A DNA stretch of 64,000 nt from Lentiprolixibacter aurantiacus. Its GTDB lineage: Bacteria > Bacteroidota > Bacteroidia > Flavobacteriales > Flavobacteriaceae. Positions 32,587 through 41,762 of the stretch are shown piece by piece (within the stretch, counting starts at the first letter, position 1; every line of letters starts with the position of its first letter). The translations under genes were made by a program, and so were the position numbers. A model generated the notes under the pieces. That model had not been told where the DNA came from and made no database searches. It was given only the letters and a program-made list of their open reading frames with translations. The DNA lies in NCBI RefSeq assembly GCF_026241225.1, contig NZ_JAPFQP010000003.1:310001-374000 (forward strand). The letters run 5' to 3'.

Positions 32587-34044
32587 ATGAAAAAAAAGGT
32601 AGCGGTAATTGGTTCGGGATTTTCAGCTTTGTCCGCAGCTTGTTATCTCGCCAAACTGGATTTTGAAGTAGCCATTTATGAAAAAAACAGCACGGTAGGT
32701 GGCCGGGCACGGCAGCTGGTAGCAGAGGGTTTCACCTTTGATATTGGTCCCAGCTGGTATTGGATGCCAGATATTTTTGATCGCTTTTTTGCTGATTTCG
32801 GGAAGAAAACTTCTGACTACTACGAGCTGGAAAAACTGGACCCGGCCTACAAGATCTTTTTTGCAGATGATACCATTACCATTGGAGATAGCATGGAGAA
32901 AATCTCCAGGGAATTCGAGCGCATTGAGCCGGGAAGCTCAAAACCTCTGAAAAAGTTTATCTCCAAAGCACAGCGCAATTATGAAATTGCCATCAACGAA
33001 ATTGTTTACAGGCCTGGCCGCTCCCCTTTTGAGCTCGTTACCAAAGATACTGTTACGCGGGTAGACCAGTTCTTTAAGAATATAAGCCAGGAGGTGCGTA
33101 GGAATTTCAAGAATCCCAAACTGGTTTCCACACTGGAGTTCCCTGTACTTTTCCTGGGTGCTAAGCCCAGTAAAACCCCGGCTTTCTACAGTTTTATGAA
33201 TTTTGCCGACTTCGGCCTGGGTACGTGGCATCCCAAAGGCGGGATGTACAAGATCATCCAGGGAATGGAAAGCCTGGCGCTGGAGTTGGGGGTCAGCATT
33301 CATACTAACTCCACCGTAGAAAAAATCAGGGTTAGCGAAGGAAAAGCAATTGGACTTATTGCAAATGGTGAAGATATTGACGCAGACTACATTCTTAGTG
33401 GCGCAGATTATGTGCATACTGAGAGCCTGCTGGATAACCAGTACCGGCAGTATTCCGAGAGCTACTGGGAAAAGAAGACATTTGCACCTTCCTCTCTGTT
33501 GTTCTACCTCGGGTTTGACAAGAAATTAGATGGGCTGGAGCACCATAACCTCTTCTTCGATACAGATTTTGACTTGCATGCCGAAGAGATATACGACACT
33601 CCTTCCTGGCCTACCAATCCGCTGTTCTACGCAAATTTCCCTTCAGTTTCTGATGAGTCCATGGCTCCGGAAGGTTGTGAAACGGGGTTTTTCCTGGTAC
33701 CAATTGCCCCGGGCCTGGAAGACACCCCTGAATTGCGAGAACAATATTTTGACCTGGTCATGAACAGATTCGAGGAAAGGATCGGTCAAAAGGTGAAAAA
33801 TAACATTATATTTAAAAACACCTTCTGTGTGAACGACTTTAAGGAGCAATACAACTCCTACAAAGGTAACGCATACGGAATGGCTAATACGCTCTCCCAG
33901 ACGGCATTCCTCCGGCCCGGATTAAAGAGTAAAAAGGTTGAGGCATTGTATTTTACCGGGCAGTTAACTGTTCCGGGGCCAGGAGTACCTCCTTCCCTGA
34001 TTTCAGGGAAACTGGTTTCCAACCTCATGGAAAAGCTAAACTGA
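32587..34044 (+). CDS. crtI: Phytoene desaturase
   Basis: A 485-residue FAD enzyme that introduces double bonds into phytoene to give lycopene. Its N-terminal dinucleotide motif is VIGSGFSALSAACYLAK, then YEKNSTVGGRARQ. FDIGPSWYWMPDIFDRFF and the C-terminal LYFTGQLTVPGPGVPPSLISGKLVSNLM signature identify the bacterial CrtI family. It is membrane-associated. It is the first structural gene of the cluster, 10 bp ahead of crtB. A second, paralogous desaturase downstream (35352-36830) has a different role. Confidence 0.92.
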   Translation: MKKKVAVIGSGFSALSAACYLAKLDFEVAIYEKNSTVGGRARQLVAEGFTFDIGPSWYWMPDIFDRFFADFGKKTSDYYELEKLDPAYKIFFADDTITIGDSMEKISREFERIEPGSSKPLKKFISKAQRNYEIAINEIVYRPGRSPFELVTKDTVTRVDQFFKNISQEVRRNFKNPKLVSTLEFPVLFLGAKPSKTPAFYSFMNFADFGLGTWHPKGGMYKIIQGMESLALELGVSIHTNSTVEKIRVSEGKAIGLIANGEDIDADYILSGADYVHTESLLDNQYRQYSESYWEKKTFAPSSLLFYLGFDKKLDGLEHHNLFFDTDFDLHAEEIYDTPSWPTNPLFYANFPSVSDESMAPEGCETGFFLVPIAPGLEDTPELREQYFDLVMNRFEERIGQKVKNNIIFKNTFCVNDFKEQYNSYKGNAYGMANTLSQTAFLRPGLKSKKVEALYFTGQLTVPGPGVPPSLISGKLVSNLMEKLN

Positions 34045-34054
34045 AAGGCACATT

Positions 34055-34894
34055 ATGAAGGCAATATTTGATCGCGTATCCTATGAATGCAGTAAGGTTG
34101 TAACTGAATCTTACAGCACCTCCTTTGCCCTGGCTACACGTATGCTGGCCCCTTCTATTCGAAAGGATATTTATAACATCTATGGCTTTGTGAGGTTTGC
34201 CGACGAAATTGTAGATACCTTTCATGATTACGATAAGGTAAACCTATTTAAGGAATTTGAAAAGGACCTTGAACGGGCCCTGGACAATAGAATCAGCCTC
34301 AACCCCATATTGAATGCTTTTCAGCAGACCTACCACGAGTACGCCATACCCAAACACCTCGTGGATTCTTTTATGAACAGCATGCGCATGGATCTTACCA
34401 AGAAGGATTACAGTACCCATGAAGAATATAAGGAGTACATATATGGTTCTGCTGATGTGGTAGGACTGATGTGCCTGAGGGTATTTGTGAAGGGCAATGA
34501 CAAGCAATATGAGGATTTGAAGGAATCTGCAATGGCTCTGGGTTCGGCATTTCAAAAAGTAAACTTCCTGAGGGATCTTAAAGCAGATTACGAAGACCTG
34601 AGTCGTTCCTATTTCCCGAACACAAACCTGCTGGAACTCGATGAAGAGTCCAAAGCCAGGATTGTTCAGGAAATCAAGGAGGATTTTGCGATGGGCTTTG
34701 AAGGAATAGTCCAATTGCCTCACGAGGCGAAGTTTGGAGTGTACACGGCCTACAAATACTATTTCAAACTACTGCAAAAACTTCAGAAGACACCGTCTCT
34801 TCAAATCAAAAATACGCGCATACGGGTACCCAACTATCAAAAATTTGGATTGCTTGCCAAATCGTACGTAAATTATAAACTCAATTTAGTTTGA
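34055..34894 (+). CDS. crtB: Phytoene synthase
   Basis: A 279-residue enzyme that joins two geranylgeranyl diphosphates to phytoene. The two Mg-binding Asp motifs are seen as FADEIVDTF and LRDLKADYED, along with YGFVRFADE and the SAFQKVNFLRD helix. The length is at the short end, usual for Bacteroidota CrtB. It is tightly spaced between crtI (10 bp) and crtZ (1 bp). No geranylgeranyl diphosphate synthase (crtE) is in the window. Confidence 0.93.
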   Translation: MKAIFDRVSYECSKVVTESYSTSFALATRMLAPSIRKDIYNIYGFVRFADEIVDTFHDYDKVNLFKEFEKDLERALDNRISLNPILNAFQQTYHEYAIPKHLVDSFMNSMRMDLTKKDYSTHEEYKEYIYGSADVVGLMCLRVFVKGNDKQYEDLKESAMALGSAFQKVNFLRDLKADYEDLSRSYFPNTNLLELDEESKARIVQEIKEDFAMGFEGIVQLPHEAKFGVYTAYKYYFKLLQKLQKTPSLQIKNTRIRVPNYQKFGLLAKSYVNYKLNLV

Positions 34895-34895
34895 T

Positions 34896-35348
34896 ATGGA
34901 ATTAGCCATTTGGTTCCTCATATTTATCGCTACATTTTGCATAATGGAATTCATGGCCTGGTTTACCCACAAATACATAATGCATGGGTTTCTATGGGTG
35001 CTGCACAAGGACCACCACAAAAAGGATCACGACTCCTGGTTTGAACGAAATGATGCCTTCTTTTTATATTATGCTGCCGTAAGCATGGCTTTCATAATTA
35101 TTGCTTCAAATACATGGTTCTGGTATGGTTACCCAATCGGTTTCGGAATTATGGCCTATGGCGCAAGCTATTTTCTGGTTCACGATATTTTCATCCACCA
35201 ACGGTTCAAGATGTTCAGAAAGGCCAACAACTGGTACGCACGCGGAGTGAGGCGTGCGCACAAGATCCACCACAAAAATATCCACAAAGAAGGTGGGGAA
35301 TGCTTTGGTATGCTCTTCGTTCCCTTTAAGTACTTCAAAAAGTCATAG
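34896..35348 (+). CDS. crtZ: Beta-carotene hydroxylase
   Basis: A 150-residue di-iron membrane hydroxylase that adds the 3-hydroxyl to beta-ionone rings. The four His clusters are HKYIMH, HKDHHKKDH, HDIFIHQRF and HKIHHKNIH. There are about four membrane helices. It sits between crtB and the second desaturase, with 1 and 3 bp gaps. In a myxol pathway it hydroxylates the single beta ring. Confidence 0.93.
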   Translation: MELAIWFLIFIATFCIMEFMAWFTHKYIMHGFLWVLHKDHHKKDHDSWFERNDAFFLYYAAVSMAFIIIASNTWFWYGYPIGFGIMAYGASYFLVHDIFIHQRFKMFRKANNWYARGVRRAHKIHHKNIHKEGGECFGMLFVPFKYFKKS

Positions 35349-35351
35349 TAA

Positions 35352-36830
35352 ATGCCTGAAGCCCATATAATTGGCGCAGGGATAGGCGGACTGGCCACAG
35401 CGCTAAGGTTGTGTAAAAAAGGCTACGAAGTCAGCGTTTTTGAAGCGAACCCTTATCCTGGTGGTAAACTGCATGCTATAGACCTCAATGGATACCGCTT
35501 TGACCTGGGTCCTTCTTTGTTTACCATGCCACAGTTCATTGATGAGCTGTTTCTGCTGTTCGAAAAACAGCCGGAATTGCACTTCAAATACAAGAGAAAG
35601 GATATTCTCTGTGAATATTTCTGGGACGATGAAACCCGTTTTACGGCCAGGAAAAATACCCACGATTTTGCAAAAGATGCTGCCAGGGCTTTTGACGAAG
35701 ATGAAGAAACCATCAGGAAATACATCGGCAGCAATAAAAAGAAGTACGATCTCACGGCACCGCTGTTCCTTGAACAGTCCCTGCATAAATCCAAAACCTA
35801 TACTTCGGCGAAAACGCTGAAAGCGCTGATGAGCATGCCAAGCCTGGATGTCTTTGGCACACTTAACGGAGTTAATCAGCGCTACTTTAAGCACCCCAAA
35901 CTGGTACAGCTTTTTAACCGATATGCCACGTATAACGGCAGTTCTCCATATCAGACCCCCGGTATTATGTCCATGATACCTCACCTGGAGATGTTCTTTG
36001 GGACTTTTTTCCCTGAGGGAGGCATGCATGAAATTGTGATGAGCCTTTACCGCCTTGCTGTTTCGGAAGGGGTTCATTTTCATTTTGACAGCAAGGTGGA
36101 TGAAATTTTGGTAGATCATGGAAAAGCTTCTGCTATAAGGGTGGGTGATAGGGTTCACAATGCAGATCTGATTGTTTCTAATATGGACATCTATCCTACC
36201 TACAGGAATCTGCTGCCAAGCCAGCCAGCTCCCGAAAAAACCCTGGCCCAGGAAAGATCCAGTTCTGCCCTTATATTTTACTGGGGTGTGAGTAAAGCCT
36301 TCCCGGAACTGGACCTGCATAACATCTTTTTCAGCAATGATTACCAAAGTGAATTCGATCATATTTTCAGGAAAAAAACCCTGGGCAATGACCCTACTGT
36401 CTATATCAACATAACCAGTAAGGACTGGCCCTCCGATGCTCCTGACGGTTGTGAAAACTGGTTTGTAATGATCAATGCTCCCGGAGATCACGGACAGGAC
36501 TGGGCAGAGATGAAGTCCAGGGCCCGAAAAAATATCATCCGGAAATTAAACCAGGTATTGAAAACAGACCTGGAACCGCTTATTGCGGTAGAGCATATCC
36601 TTGATCCTCCTGGCATTCAAAACAGTACAAGTTCATACCGTGGTGCCCTCTACGGAGCTGCCAGCAACTCGCGCTTTTCGGCTTTTTTGAGGCATCCCAA
36701 TTTCAGCAGGAAAATTTCCAATCTTTATTTTTGCGGGGGATCGGTTCATCCCGGAGGGGGGATACCCCTCTGCCTTTTGTCGGCCAAAATCATATCCGAA
36801 ATGGTTCCTAACCCAAAGATGAATGACTGA
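35352..36830 (+). CDS. crtD: Carotenoid 3,4-desaturase, CrtD-type (CrtI family)
   Basis: A 492-residue FAD enzyme of the CrtI family. It has AHIIGAGIGGLATALRLCKKGYEVSVFEANPYPGGK at the N-terminus, FDLGPSLFTMPQFIDELF after it, and NLYFCGGSVHPGGGIPLCLLSAKI at the C-terminus. The CGGSVHPGGGIP variant is typical of desaturases acting after phytoene desaturation. The next gene is a CruF-type hydratase overlapping by 8 bp, so the best call is CrtD, which desaturates 1'-hydroxy carotenoids at 3',4' in myxol and saproxanthin synthesis. A second phytoene desaturase or a ketolase is less likely. Confidence 0.8.
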   Translation: MPEAHIIGAGIGGLATALRLCKKGYEVSVFEANPYPGGKLHAIDLNGYRFDLGPSLFTMPQFIDELFLLFEKQPELHFKYKRKDILCEYFWDDETRFTARKNTHDFAKDAARAFDEDEETIRKYIGSNKKKYDLTAPLFLEQSLHKSKTYTSAKTLKALMSMPSLDVFGTLNGVNQRYFKHPKLVQLFNRYATYNGSSPYQTPGIMSMIPHLEMFFGTFFPEGGMHEIVMSLYRLAVSEGVHFHFDSKVDEILVDHGKASAIRVGDRVHNADLIVSNMDIYPTYRNLLPSQPAPEKTLAQERSSSALIFYWGVSKAFPELDLHNIFFSNDYQSEFDHIFRKKTLGNDPTVYINITSKDWPSDAPDGCENWFVMINAPGDHGQDWAEMKSRARKNIIRKLNQVLKTDLEPLIAVEHILDPPGIQNSTSSYRGALYGAASNSRFSAFLRHPNFSRKISNLYFCGGSVHPGGGIPLCLLSAKIISEMVPNPKMND

Positions 36831-37464
36831 AAATCGAAAATTCCTTACCTATTTTTCCATTTTCCTCCTTTGGCTGTTTAACCTGAGTGCCATTGCCGGG
36901 ATTTATGTAGGACAGCAGGACTGGTTTATGAGCAAGACGCCCCTGAACATGATGCTCATCCTGGCCTTAACTATTTTCGTTTTTCCCATCGATTCCCTGA
37001 AAAAAGGAATGCTTTTCCTTGGGATAGGAACAGGCAGTATTTTTGCAGAATGGCTGGGCGTAAACTACGGCCTAATTTTCGGAGACTACCACTACGGTGC
37101 CAATTTTGGACCAAAGATGGGAGGCGTACCCCTGCTAATAGGAGTAAACTGGGGCTTTCTCACCTTTGCCACAGGCGCTATAGCATCTGCCTGGCTTAAG
37201 CCATACCGGACACGAGTTTTATGCGGTGCTTTTTTAATGGTATTTCTGGATTTCTTCCTGGAAGAAAGTGCCCCCCGTTTCGATTTCTGGTATTGGGATA
37301 TTGGATATGCACCTCTGCAGAACTTTATAGGCTGGTTTGTTCTGGCCTTTCTTTTTCATGCCATCTATCAGGGTATGAAGATCAAGGGGAGTACTTTGTT
37401 CTCCCATCACCTTTATGTATCTCAACTGATATTCTTTGTTTTTTTCTATTTGTGGAAAGGCTAA
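36823..37464 (+). CDS. cruF: Carotenoid 1,2-hydratase, CruF-type (DUF422)
   Basis: A 213-residue membrane protein with six or so helices. The conserved blocks are FAEWLGVNYGLIFGDYHYG-NFGPKMGGVPLLIGVNW and the late FFLEESAPRFDFWYWDIGYAPLQNFIGW. These match the DUF422/CruF family, which adds water to the psi end of gamma-carotene or lycopene to form the tertiary 1'-OH. The start overlaps the crtD stop by 8 bp. The stop overlaps that of the convergent crtA-type gene by 4 bp, so there is no room for a terminator. Confidence 0.85.
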   Translation: MTENRKFLTYFSIFLLWLFNLSAIAGIYVGQQDWFMSKTPLNMMLILALTIFVFPIDSLKKGMLFLGIGTGSIFAEWLGVNYGLIFGDYHYGANFGPKMGGVPLLIGVNWGFLTFATGAIASAWLKPYRTRVLCGAFLMVFLDFFLEESAPRFDFWYWDIGYAPLQNFIGWFVLAFLFHAIYQGMKIKGSTLFSHHLYVSQLIFFVFFYLWKG

Positions 37465-38171
37465 GCCTGGGCATGTAGTTCCATTGGTGGTATTCCAGAC
37501 CAGGATCCCTCCACCTTATATGGCTGAAAGCGGGCAAAAAGTTCTTCCTTGTACCATTTTAGTGTGTGGGTAAAAGCGATGGCCTTTTTGTGACCGGTTG
37601 CGTTGTAAGCAAATGCCTGCAAGGATTCCCTGTCCTTCCAGATACTGAAGGTAGCCATGTTACGAAAGGGAACCTCCCCTATTCCCTTGGTATATAACAA
37701 CCCCTCGTTTTCCATGAGGCTCTTTTGAGATTGGGGCACATACTTCCAGAACCTGTACAGGAATTTTGTCTTTATAGTAGCCCTGGTAATCACGGCCATA
37801 TACTTGTTTTCCGGGTCCAGGTCCTGATTTTTTGGAAACGGATTCTGACCCGACCATTCTCCCTTAACCTTGAGGGTCTTTAAGTAAAGGGTCATGTTTT
37901 CCGCCACTTTTCCACGGTACTTTTTCATAAGGGGATCTCCATTAAAAAAGGCCTCGGCATCCCCAGGGCTGTCCCAGACCTGGACCAGGGCATAGACAGA
38001 CCAGTCCGGCCAGGGATTAAAACCAGCTTTCCCGCTGCCCATCAATTTGTAAAATCGAAGTCCCTTAACCTTCCCAAGGCTGGGGTGGGCAAACTGCATC
38101 ATACTAAAAGCCCAGACCTTTGACCAGAAGGAGCTATAACGGAAAAAGCTTATTGTGGTAATAGGTTCCAT
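37461..38171 (-). CDS. CrtA-family carotenoid oxygenase, probably the 2'-hydroxylase of myxol synthesis
   Basis: A 236-residue heme-type oxygenase related to spheroidene monooxygenase CrtA. The family blocks are ISFFRYSSFWSKVWAFSMMQFAHPSL, GLRFYKLMGSGKAGFNPWPDWSVYALVQVWD, and near the end AFAYNATGHKKAIAFTHTLKWYKEELFARF. In a marine flavobacterium a CrtA relative is known to hydroxylate C-2' of 1'-hydroxy carotenoids to make myxol. The adjacent crtD-cruF pair supports that role here over ketolation. It is convergent with cruF, and its stop is 1 bp from the start of the TlpA region on the same strand, so it may be cotranscribed with genes upstream at 38173-39293. Confidence 0.82.
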   Translation of the reverse strand: MEPITTISFFRYSSFWSKVWAFSMMQFAHPSLGKVKGLRFYKLMGSGKAGFNPWPDWSVYALVQVWDSPGDAEAFFNGDPLMKKYRGKVAENMTLYLKTLKVKGEWSGQNPFPKNQDLDPENKYMAVITRATIKTKFLYRFWKYVPQSQKSLMENEGLLYTKGIGEVPFRNMATFSIWKDRESLQAFAYNATGHKKAIAFTHTLKWYKEELFARFQPYKVEGSWSGIPPMELHAQA

Positions 38172-38172
38172 T

Positions 38173-38733
38173 TTAATTGGTCAATAGCGAATCCAGCAAT
38201 TTTCGGGTATCTTCGGCATACCAGTTCGCAGCACCAGTATGGGCAACTACAATTCTACCCGCCCGGTCTAAAACAAAAGTAGTAGGTAATCCCGTAGCAT
38301 AAATCCCTGTGGGGGTTAATCCGCTTTCAAAGTATACAGGAAATCGGAAGTTGTTTTTCTCAAGATACCCAACCACCTTGTCCTTTTGATCCCTGGCAAT
38401 AAAAAGAAATCGTACGCGGTCTCCAAATTCCTCATGCAGTTTGTCCAGCGAAGGCATTTCAGCTACGCAAGGAGGGCACCAGCTCGCCCAGAAATTAATC
38501 AGTACTACCTGCCCCTGCAACTCATCCCCATGGATAATATCGCCCTTTAAACCTTTCAGCCTCCATCCGTTTAATTCTGGTATTTCCAGGGTCCGAGTGG
38601 CTACTGGTTCAGGGTTATGTGATAGTATTCGGTTTACCCAGACCTGCATATGAAACCCCAATGGGGTAAACAGGACTAACGCCATTACTACCAGGGTAAG
38701 CAACCATCCTAGATTAAGGCGTTTTCGTTTCAT
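38173..38733 (-). CDS. TlpA-type membrane-anchored thioredoxin
   Basis: A 186-residue protein. An N-terminal membrane anchor (LGWLLTLVVMALVLFTPLGF) is followed by a periplasmic thioredoxin fold with active site WASWCPPC and FLFIARDQKD; the cis-Pro lies in GLPTTFVLD. It reduces disulfides, for example in cytochrome c maturation or on oxidised secreted proteins. The frame is open 51 bp further upstream, but the ATG at 38733 overlaps the stop of the upstream gene (ATGA), so translation is coupled. It is a paralogue of that gene, which has lost one Cys. Confidence 0.88.
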   Translation of the reverse strand: MKRKRLNLGWLLTLVVMALVLFTPLGFHMQVWVNRILSHNPEPVATRTLEIPELNGWRLKGLKGDIIHGDELQGQVVLINFWASWCPPCVAEMPSLDKLHEEFGDRVRFLFIARDQKDKVVGYLEKNNFRFPVYFESGLTPTGIYATGLPTTFVLDRAGRIVVAHTGAANWYAEDTRKLLDSLLTN

Positions 38734-39293
38734 GGGTTTTCCAAAAGCCGGGTGAAGAGTTCCCTGACATCCTGGTTGTACCAATCGGCAATGCCCTTTT
38801 CAAAGACAACGATCTCACCGTTTTTATCCAGCACATAGGATGCCGGCGGATCTGGCACTTCAAAGGGTGCAGCTTCCCCAATTATACGATAAGTGACAGG
38901 AAAATCGAATCCCTGTTTAGCCATAAATGCCTCCACTGGTTCCTGTTCTTCATCGGTTATGATGTAAAAAACCACACGATCCCCAAACTCATCATACAAC
39001 TTTTGAATATCCTGCAATTCAGCTTCACAGGGAAGCCGCCAGGAGGCCCAGAAATTAATGAAGACTACCTTACCCCTGGCTTCTTCAAAGCTAAAGAAAT
39101 TCCAGTCCTTGTCTTTCAGTGTCCAGTTATAGTTTGGGATCTGCAATCTGTTTTCGGCCGGGATGGGCTCAGGACCAAAAGCAAAAAGACGATTCAGAAA
39201 GATCTTTCCGTAGTGCCCGAGAGGCGTTACGAAAAACGACAGTACCAGGGCAAACAAAAGTAAATTCAGGATGGTCCTTTTGCTGATCTTCAT
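38730..39293 (-). CDS. TlpA-like protein with degenerate active site (RLPC)
   Basis: A 187-residue membrane-anchored thioredoxin-fold protein. The anchor is ILNLLLFALVLSFFVTPLGHYG. The active-site loop reads WASWRLPCEAE: the first Cys of CxxC is Arg (codon CGG), only the second remains. The rest of the fold, including VVFYIITDEEQEPVEAFM and PPASYVLDKNGEI, is intact. It cannot act as a normal disulfide reductase. It might bind substrates or assist its intact partner, with which it is translationally coupled by a 4-nt overlap. The two share the FLNRLFAFGPEPIPAENRLQIP linker pattern, so they are duplicates. Confidence 0.85.
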   Translation of the reverse strand: MKISKRTILNLLLFALVLSFFVTPLGHYGKIFLNRLFAFGPEPIPAENRLQIPNYNWTLKDKDWNFFSFEEARGKVVFINFWASWRLPCEAELQDIQKLYDEFGDRVVFYIITDEEQEPVEAFMAKQGFDFPVTYRIIGEAAPFEVPDPPASYVLDKNGEIVVFEKGIADWYNQDVRELFTRLLENP

Positions 39294-39312
39294 TTTAATG
39301 TTTGGTAAAAAG

Positions 39313-39341
39313 AAAAACTCCTGAAAAATTCAGGAGTTTTT
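39313..39341 (-). terminator. Terminator of the aconitase gene
   Basis: A 13-bp perfect stem, AAAAACTCCTGAA with TTCAGGAGTTTTT, and a 3-nt loop. It lies 12 bp after the aconitase stop, with a T run on the minus strand. Confidence 0.85.
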
Positions 39342-39352
39342 ATTGCCAGTAC

Positions 39353-41626
39353 CTAAGCGGCACTTTCTTTCTTGATAACGTTTAGGGCAGATCCTTCCCT
39401 GAACCATGCTATCTGAGATTCATTGTAAGAATGATTTGCTATTATGGTGTCCTTACTTCCATCGGCGTGAACCACCTCGATGGTCAGGGGCTTGTTGGGA
39501 GCAAAATCTTCAATATCCAACATATTGAAAGTATCGTCTTCCTGGATCAGGTCGTAATCCTGCTCATTAGCAAAGGTCAGTGCCAGCATCCCTTGTTTCT
39601 TAAGGTTGGTCTCATGAATCCTCGCGAAGGACTTCACCAGTACTGCGGCAACTCCCAGATGTCTGGGTTGCATGGCAGCGTGCTCCCTGGATGATCCCTC
39701 ACCATAGTTATGATCTCCCACAACAAAAGTTTTGATCCCGGCAGCTTTGTATGCCCTTTGTGTATCGGGAACTCCGCCGTACTCTCCGGTAAGCTGGTTT
39801 TTGATAAAGTTTGTTTTCTTATTGAAGGCATTTACTGCTCCTATAAGTGTATTGTTGGCAATGTTATCCAAATGCCCTCTGAACCTCAACCAGGGACCTG
39901 CCATTGAAATATGGTCTGTAGTACACTTGCCAAAAGCCTTTATAAGCAACTTCATCCCTTTCAGGCTTTCTGGCGCTATAGGCACGAAAGGCTCAAGTAA
40001 CTGCAGGCGTTCGGAATCCTCAGCTACTATGACCTCAACTGAACTTCCATCCTCTTTTGGAGCGATGTAACCTGCATCTTCCACGGCAAAGCCTTCCGGA
40101 GGCAATTCATATCCCCTGGGTTCATCCAGCCTTACCTCTTCACCCTCCTCGTTGATCAGGGTGTCCGTCATGGGATTAAAATCCAGTCTGCCAGCGATGG
40201 CTATTGCGGTCACTAATTCCGGAGAACCAACAAAGGCAAGGGTATTGGGGTTCCCATCCGCACGCTTGGCAAAATTCCGGTTAAAGGAATGCACAATGGT
40301 ATTCCTGGGGCCATTTGCCGCCTTGTCGCCATACCGGTCCCACATCCCTATGCAAGGTCCGCAGGCATTGGCAAATACGGTAGCTCCGATATTGTTGAAT
40401 GTATCGATAAATCCGTCCCGCTCAATAGTATAACGCACCTGTTCCGAGCCCGGTGTAATGGTGAATTTTGATTTGGTCTTGAGATGTTTATCAGCAACCT
40501 GCTTGGCCAGTGATGCAGCTCTTGAAATGTCTTCATAGGAAGAATTGGTGCAGGAACCTATTAGCCCAACCTCTACATTCAGAGGCCAGTCGTTCTCACG
40601 GGCTGCCTCGCTCATCTTGGATATAGGCGTTGCCAGGTCTGGAGTAAAGGGCCCATTGAGATGCGGTTCAAGGGTAGAGAGGTCAATCTCTATCACCTGG
40701 TCAAAGTAGGTGTTGGGATCTGCATAAACTTCCTGATCTGCAGTCAGGTAAGCAGCAACTTCATTGGCGGCATCTGCAACGTCTGCTCTTCCGGTGGCAC
40801 GCAGGTAGCGATCCATGGATTCGTCATACCCAAAGGTAGAGGTAGTAGCACCCACTTCGGCACCCATATTACAGATGGTACCCTTACCCGTACAGGACAT
40901 GGCGGTAGCACCTTCCCCGAAGTATTCGATAATAGCACCTGTACCGCCTTTTACTGTGAGGATATCTGCTACTTTCAATATAACATCTTTGGGAGCAGTC
41001 CAGCCGGAAAGCTTACCCGTTAATTTGACACCGATGAGTTTTGGAAATTTGAGTTCCCAGGCCATTCCGGCCATCACATCCACAGCATCAGCACCTCCCA
41101 CACCTATGGCCACCATTCCCAATCCTCCGGCATTTACCGTGTGGGAATCCGTTCCAATCATCATCCCTCCCGGGAATGCATAGTTCTCCAGTACTACCTG
41201 GTGTATAATTCCTGCTCCGGGTTTCCAGAAACCAATTCCGTATTTGTTTGATACCGATTCCAGAAAATCAAATACTTCATTACTGGTTTGATTTGCCCTT
41301 TTAAGGTCTGCCTCAGCACCTACTTTGGCCTGAATAAGGTGATCACAGTGCACCGTAGTTGGAACAGCAACCTTGGGTTTGCCCGCATGCATGAACTGCA
41401 GCAGGGCCATCTGCGCCGTGGCGTCCTGGCAGGCCACCCTGTCCGGAGCAAAATCAACATAATCCTTGCCTCTTTCGAATGCCTTTTGAGGATTACCTTC
41501 CCACAGGTGGGAATAGAGGATTTTTTCAGAAAGGGTTAAGGGTCTGCCAACAATATCCCGGGCTTTATCTACGCGTTCCGCGATATTGGCGTAGACCTTT
41601 TTAATCATATCGATATCAAATGCCAT
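39353..41626 (-). CDS. acn: Aconitate hydratase
   Basis: A 757-residue TCA-cycle enzyme interconverting citrate and isocitrate through a [4Fe-4S] cluster. The cluster ligands are seen in [13 protein letters not shown] and [13 protein letters not shown]. The C-terminal swivel domain carries [19 protein letters not shown]. The N-terminal form ([36 protein letters not shown]) and the length match the mitochondrial-type aconitase common in Bacteroidota, not AcnB. It is monocistronic, with a promoter at 41658 and a terminator at 39313. Confidence 0.96.
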   Translation of the reverse strand: MAFDIDMIKKVYANIAERVDKARDIVGRPLTLSEKILYSHLWEGNPQKAFERGKDYVDFAPDRVACQDATAQMALLQFMHAGKPKVAVPTTVHCDHLIQAKVGAEADLKRANQTSNEVFDFLESVSNKYGIGFWKPGAGIIHQVVLENYAFPGGMMIGTDSHTVNAGGLGMVAIGVGGADAVDVMAGMAWELKFPKLIGVKLTGKLSGWTAPKDVILKVADILTVKGGTGAIIEYFGEGATAMSCTGKGTICNMGAEVGATTSTFGYDESMDRYLRATGRADVADAANEVAAYLTADQEVYADPNTYFDQVIEIDLSTLEPHLNGPFTPDLATPISKMSEAARENDWPLNVEVGLIGSCTNSSYEDISRAASLAKQVADKHLKTKSKFTITPGSEQVRYTIERDGFIDTFNNIGATVFANACGPCIGMWDRYGDKAANGPRNTIVHSFNRNFAKRADGNPNTLAFVGSPELVTAIAIAGRLDFNPMTDTLINEEGEEVRLDEPRGYELPPEGFAVEDAGYIAPKEDGSSVEVIVAEDSERLQLLEPFVPIAPESLKGMKLLIKAFGKCTTDHISMAGPWLRFRGHLDNIANNTLIGAVNAFNKKTNFIKNQLTGEYGGVPDTQRAYKAAGIKTFVVGDHNYGEGSSREHAAMQPRHLGVAAVLVKSFARIHETNLKKQGMLALTFANEQDYDLIQEDDTFNMLDIEDFAPNKPLTIEVVHADGSKDTIIANHSYNESQIAWFREGSALNVIKKESAA

Positions 41627-41657
41627 TACGTATAAGTATTTTCTGTTAGAATGCCCC

Positions 41658-41665
41658 CAAAAGTA
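41658..41665 (-). promoter_or_regulatory. -7 element of the aconitase gene
   Basis: The minus strand reads TACTTTTG, a perfect TAnnTTTG, 31 bp upstream of the aconitase ATG. No clear -33 TTG at usual spacing. Confidence 0.5.
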
Positions 41666-41762
41666 CTAAAATAGCAGGGCAAATAAAAGACTTATTATCC
41701 CGCTTTTTGCGCTTGAAAATTACTGAAATAGGAAAGTGAAGGAAATTCCGATGTAAACGGAC

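Noticed and set aside
35352-36830. Second phytoene desaturase or CrtO-type ketolase
   Set aside because: The overlap with a CruF-type hydratase and nearby CrtA-type hydroxylase fits the CrtD step of myxol synthesis better.
37461-38171. Spheroidene monooxygenase CrtA in the strict sense
   Set aside because: The spheroidene pathway genes (crtC, crtF) are absent; the gene context matches the flavobacterial 2'-hydroxylase.
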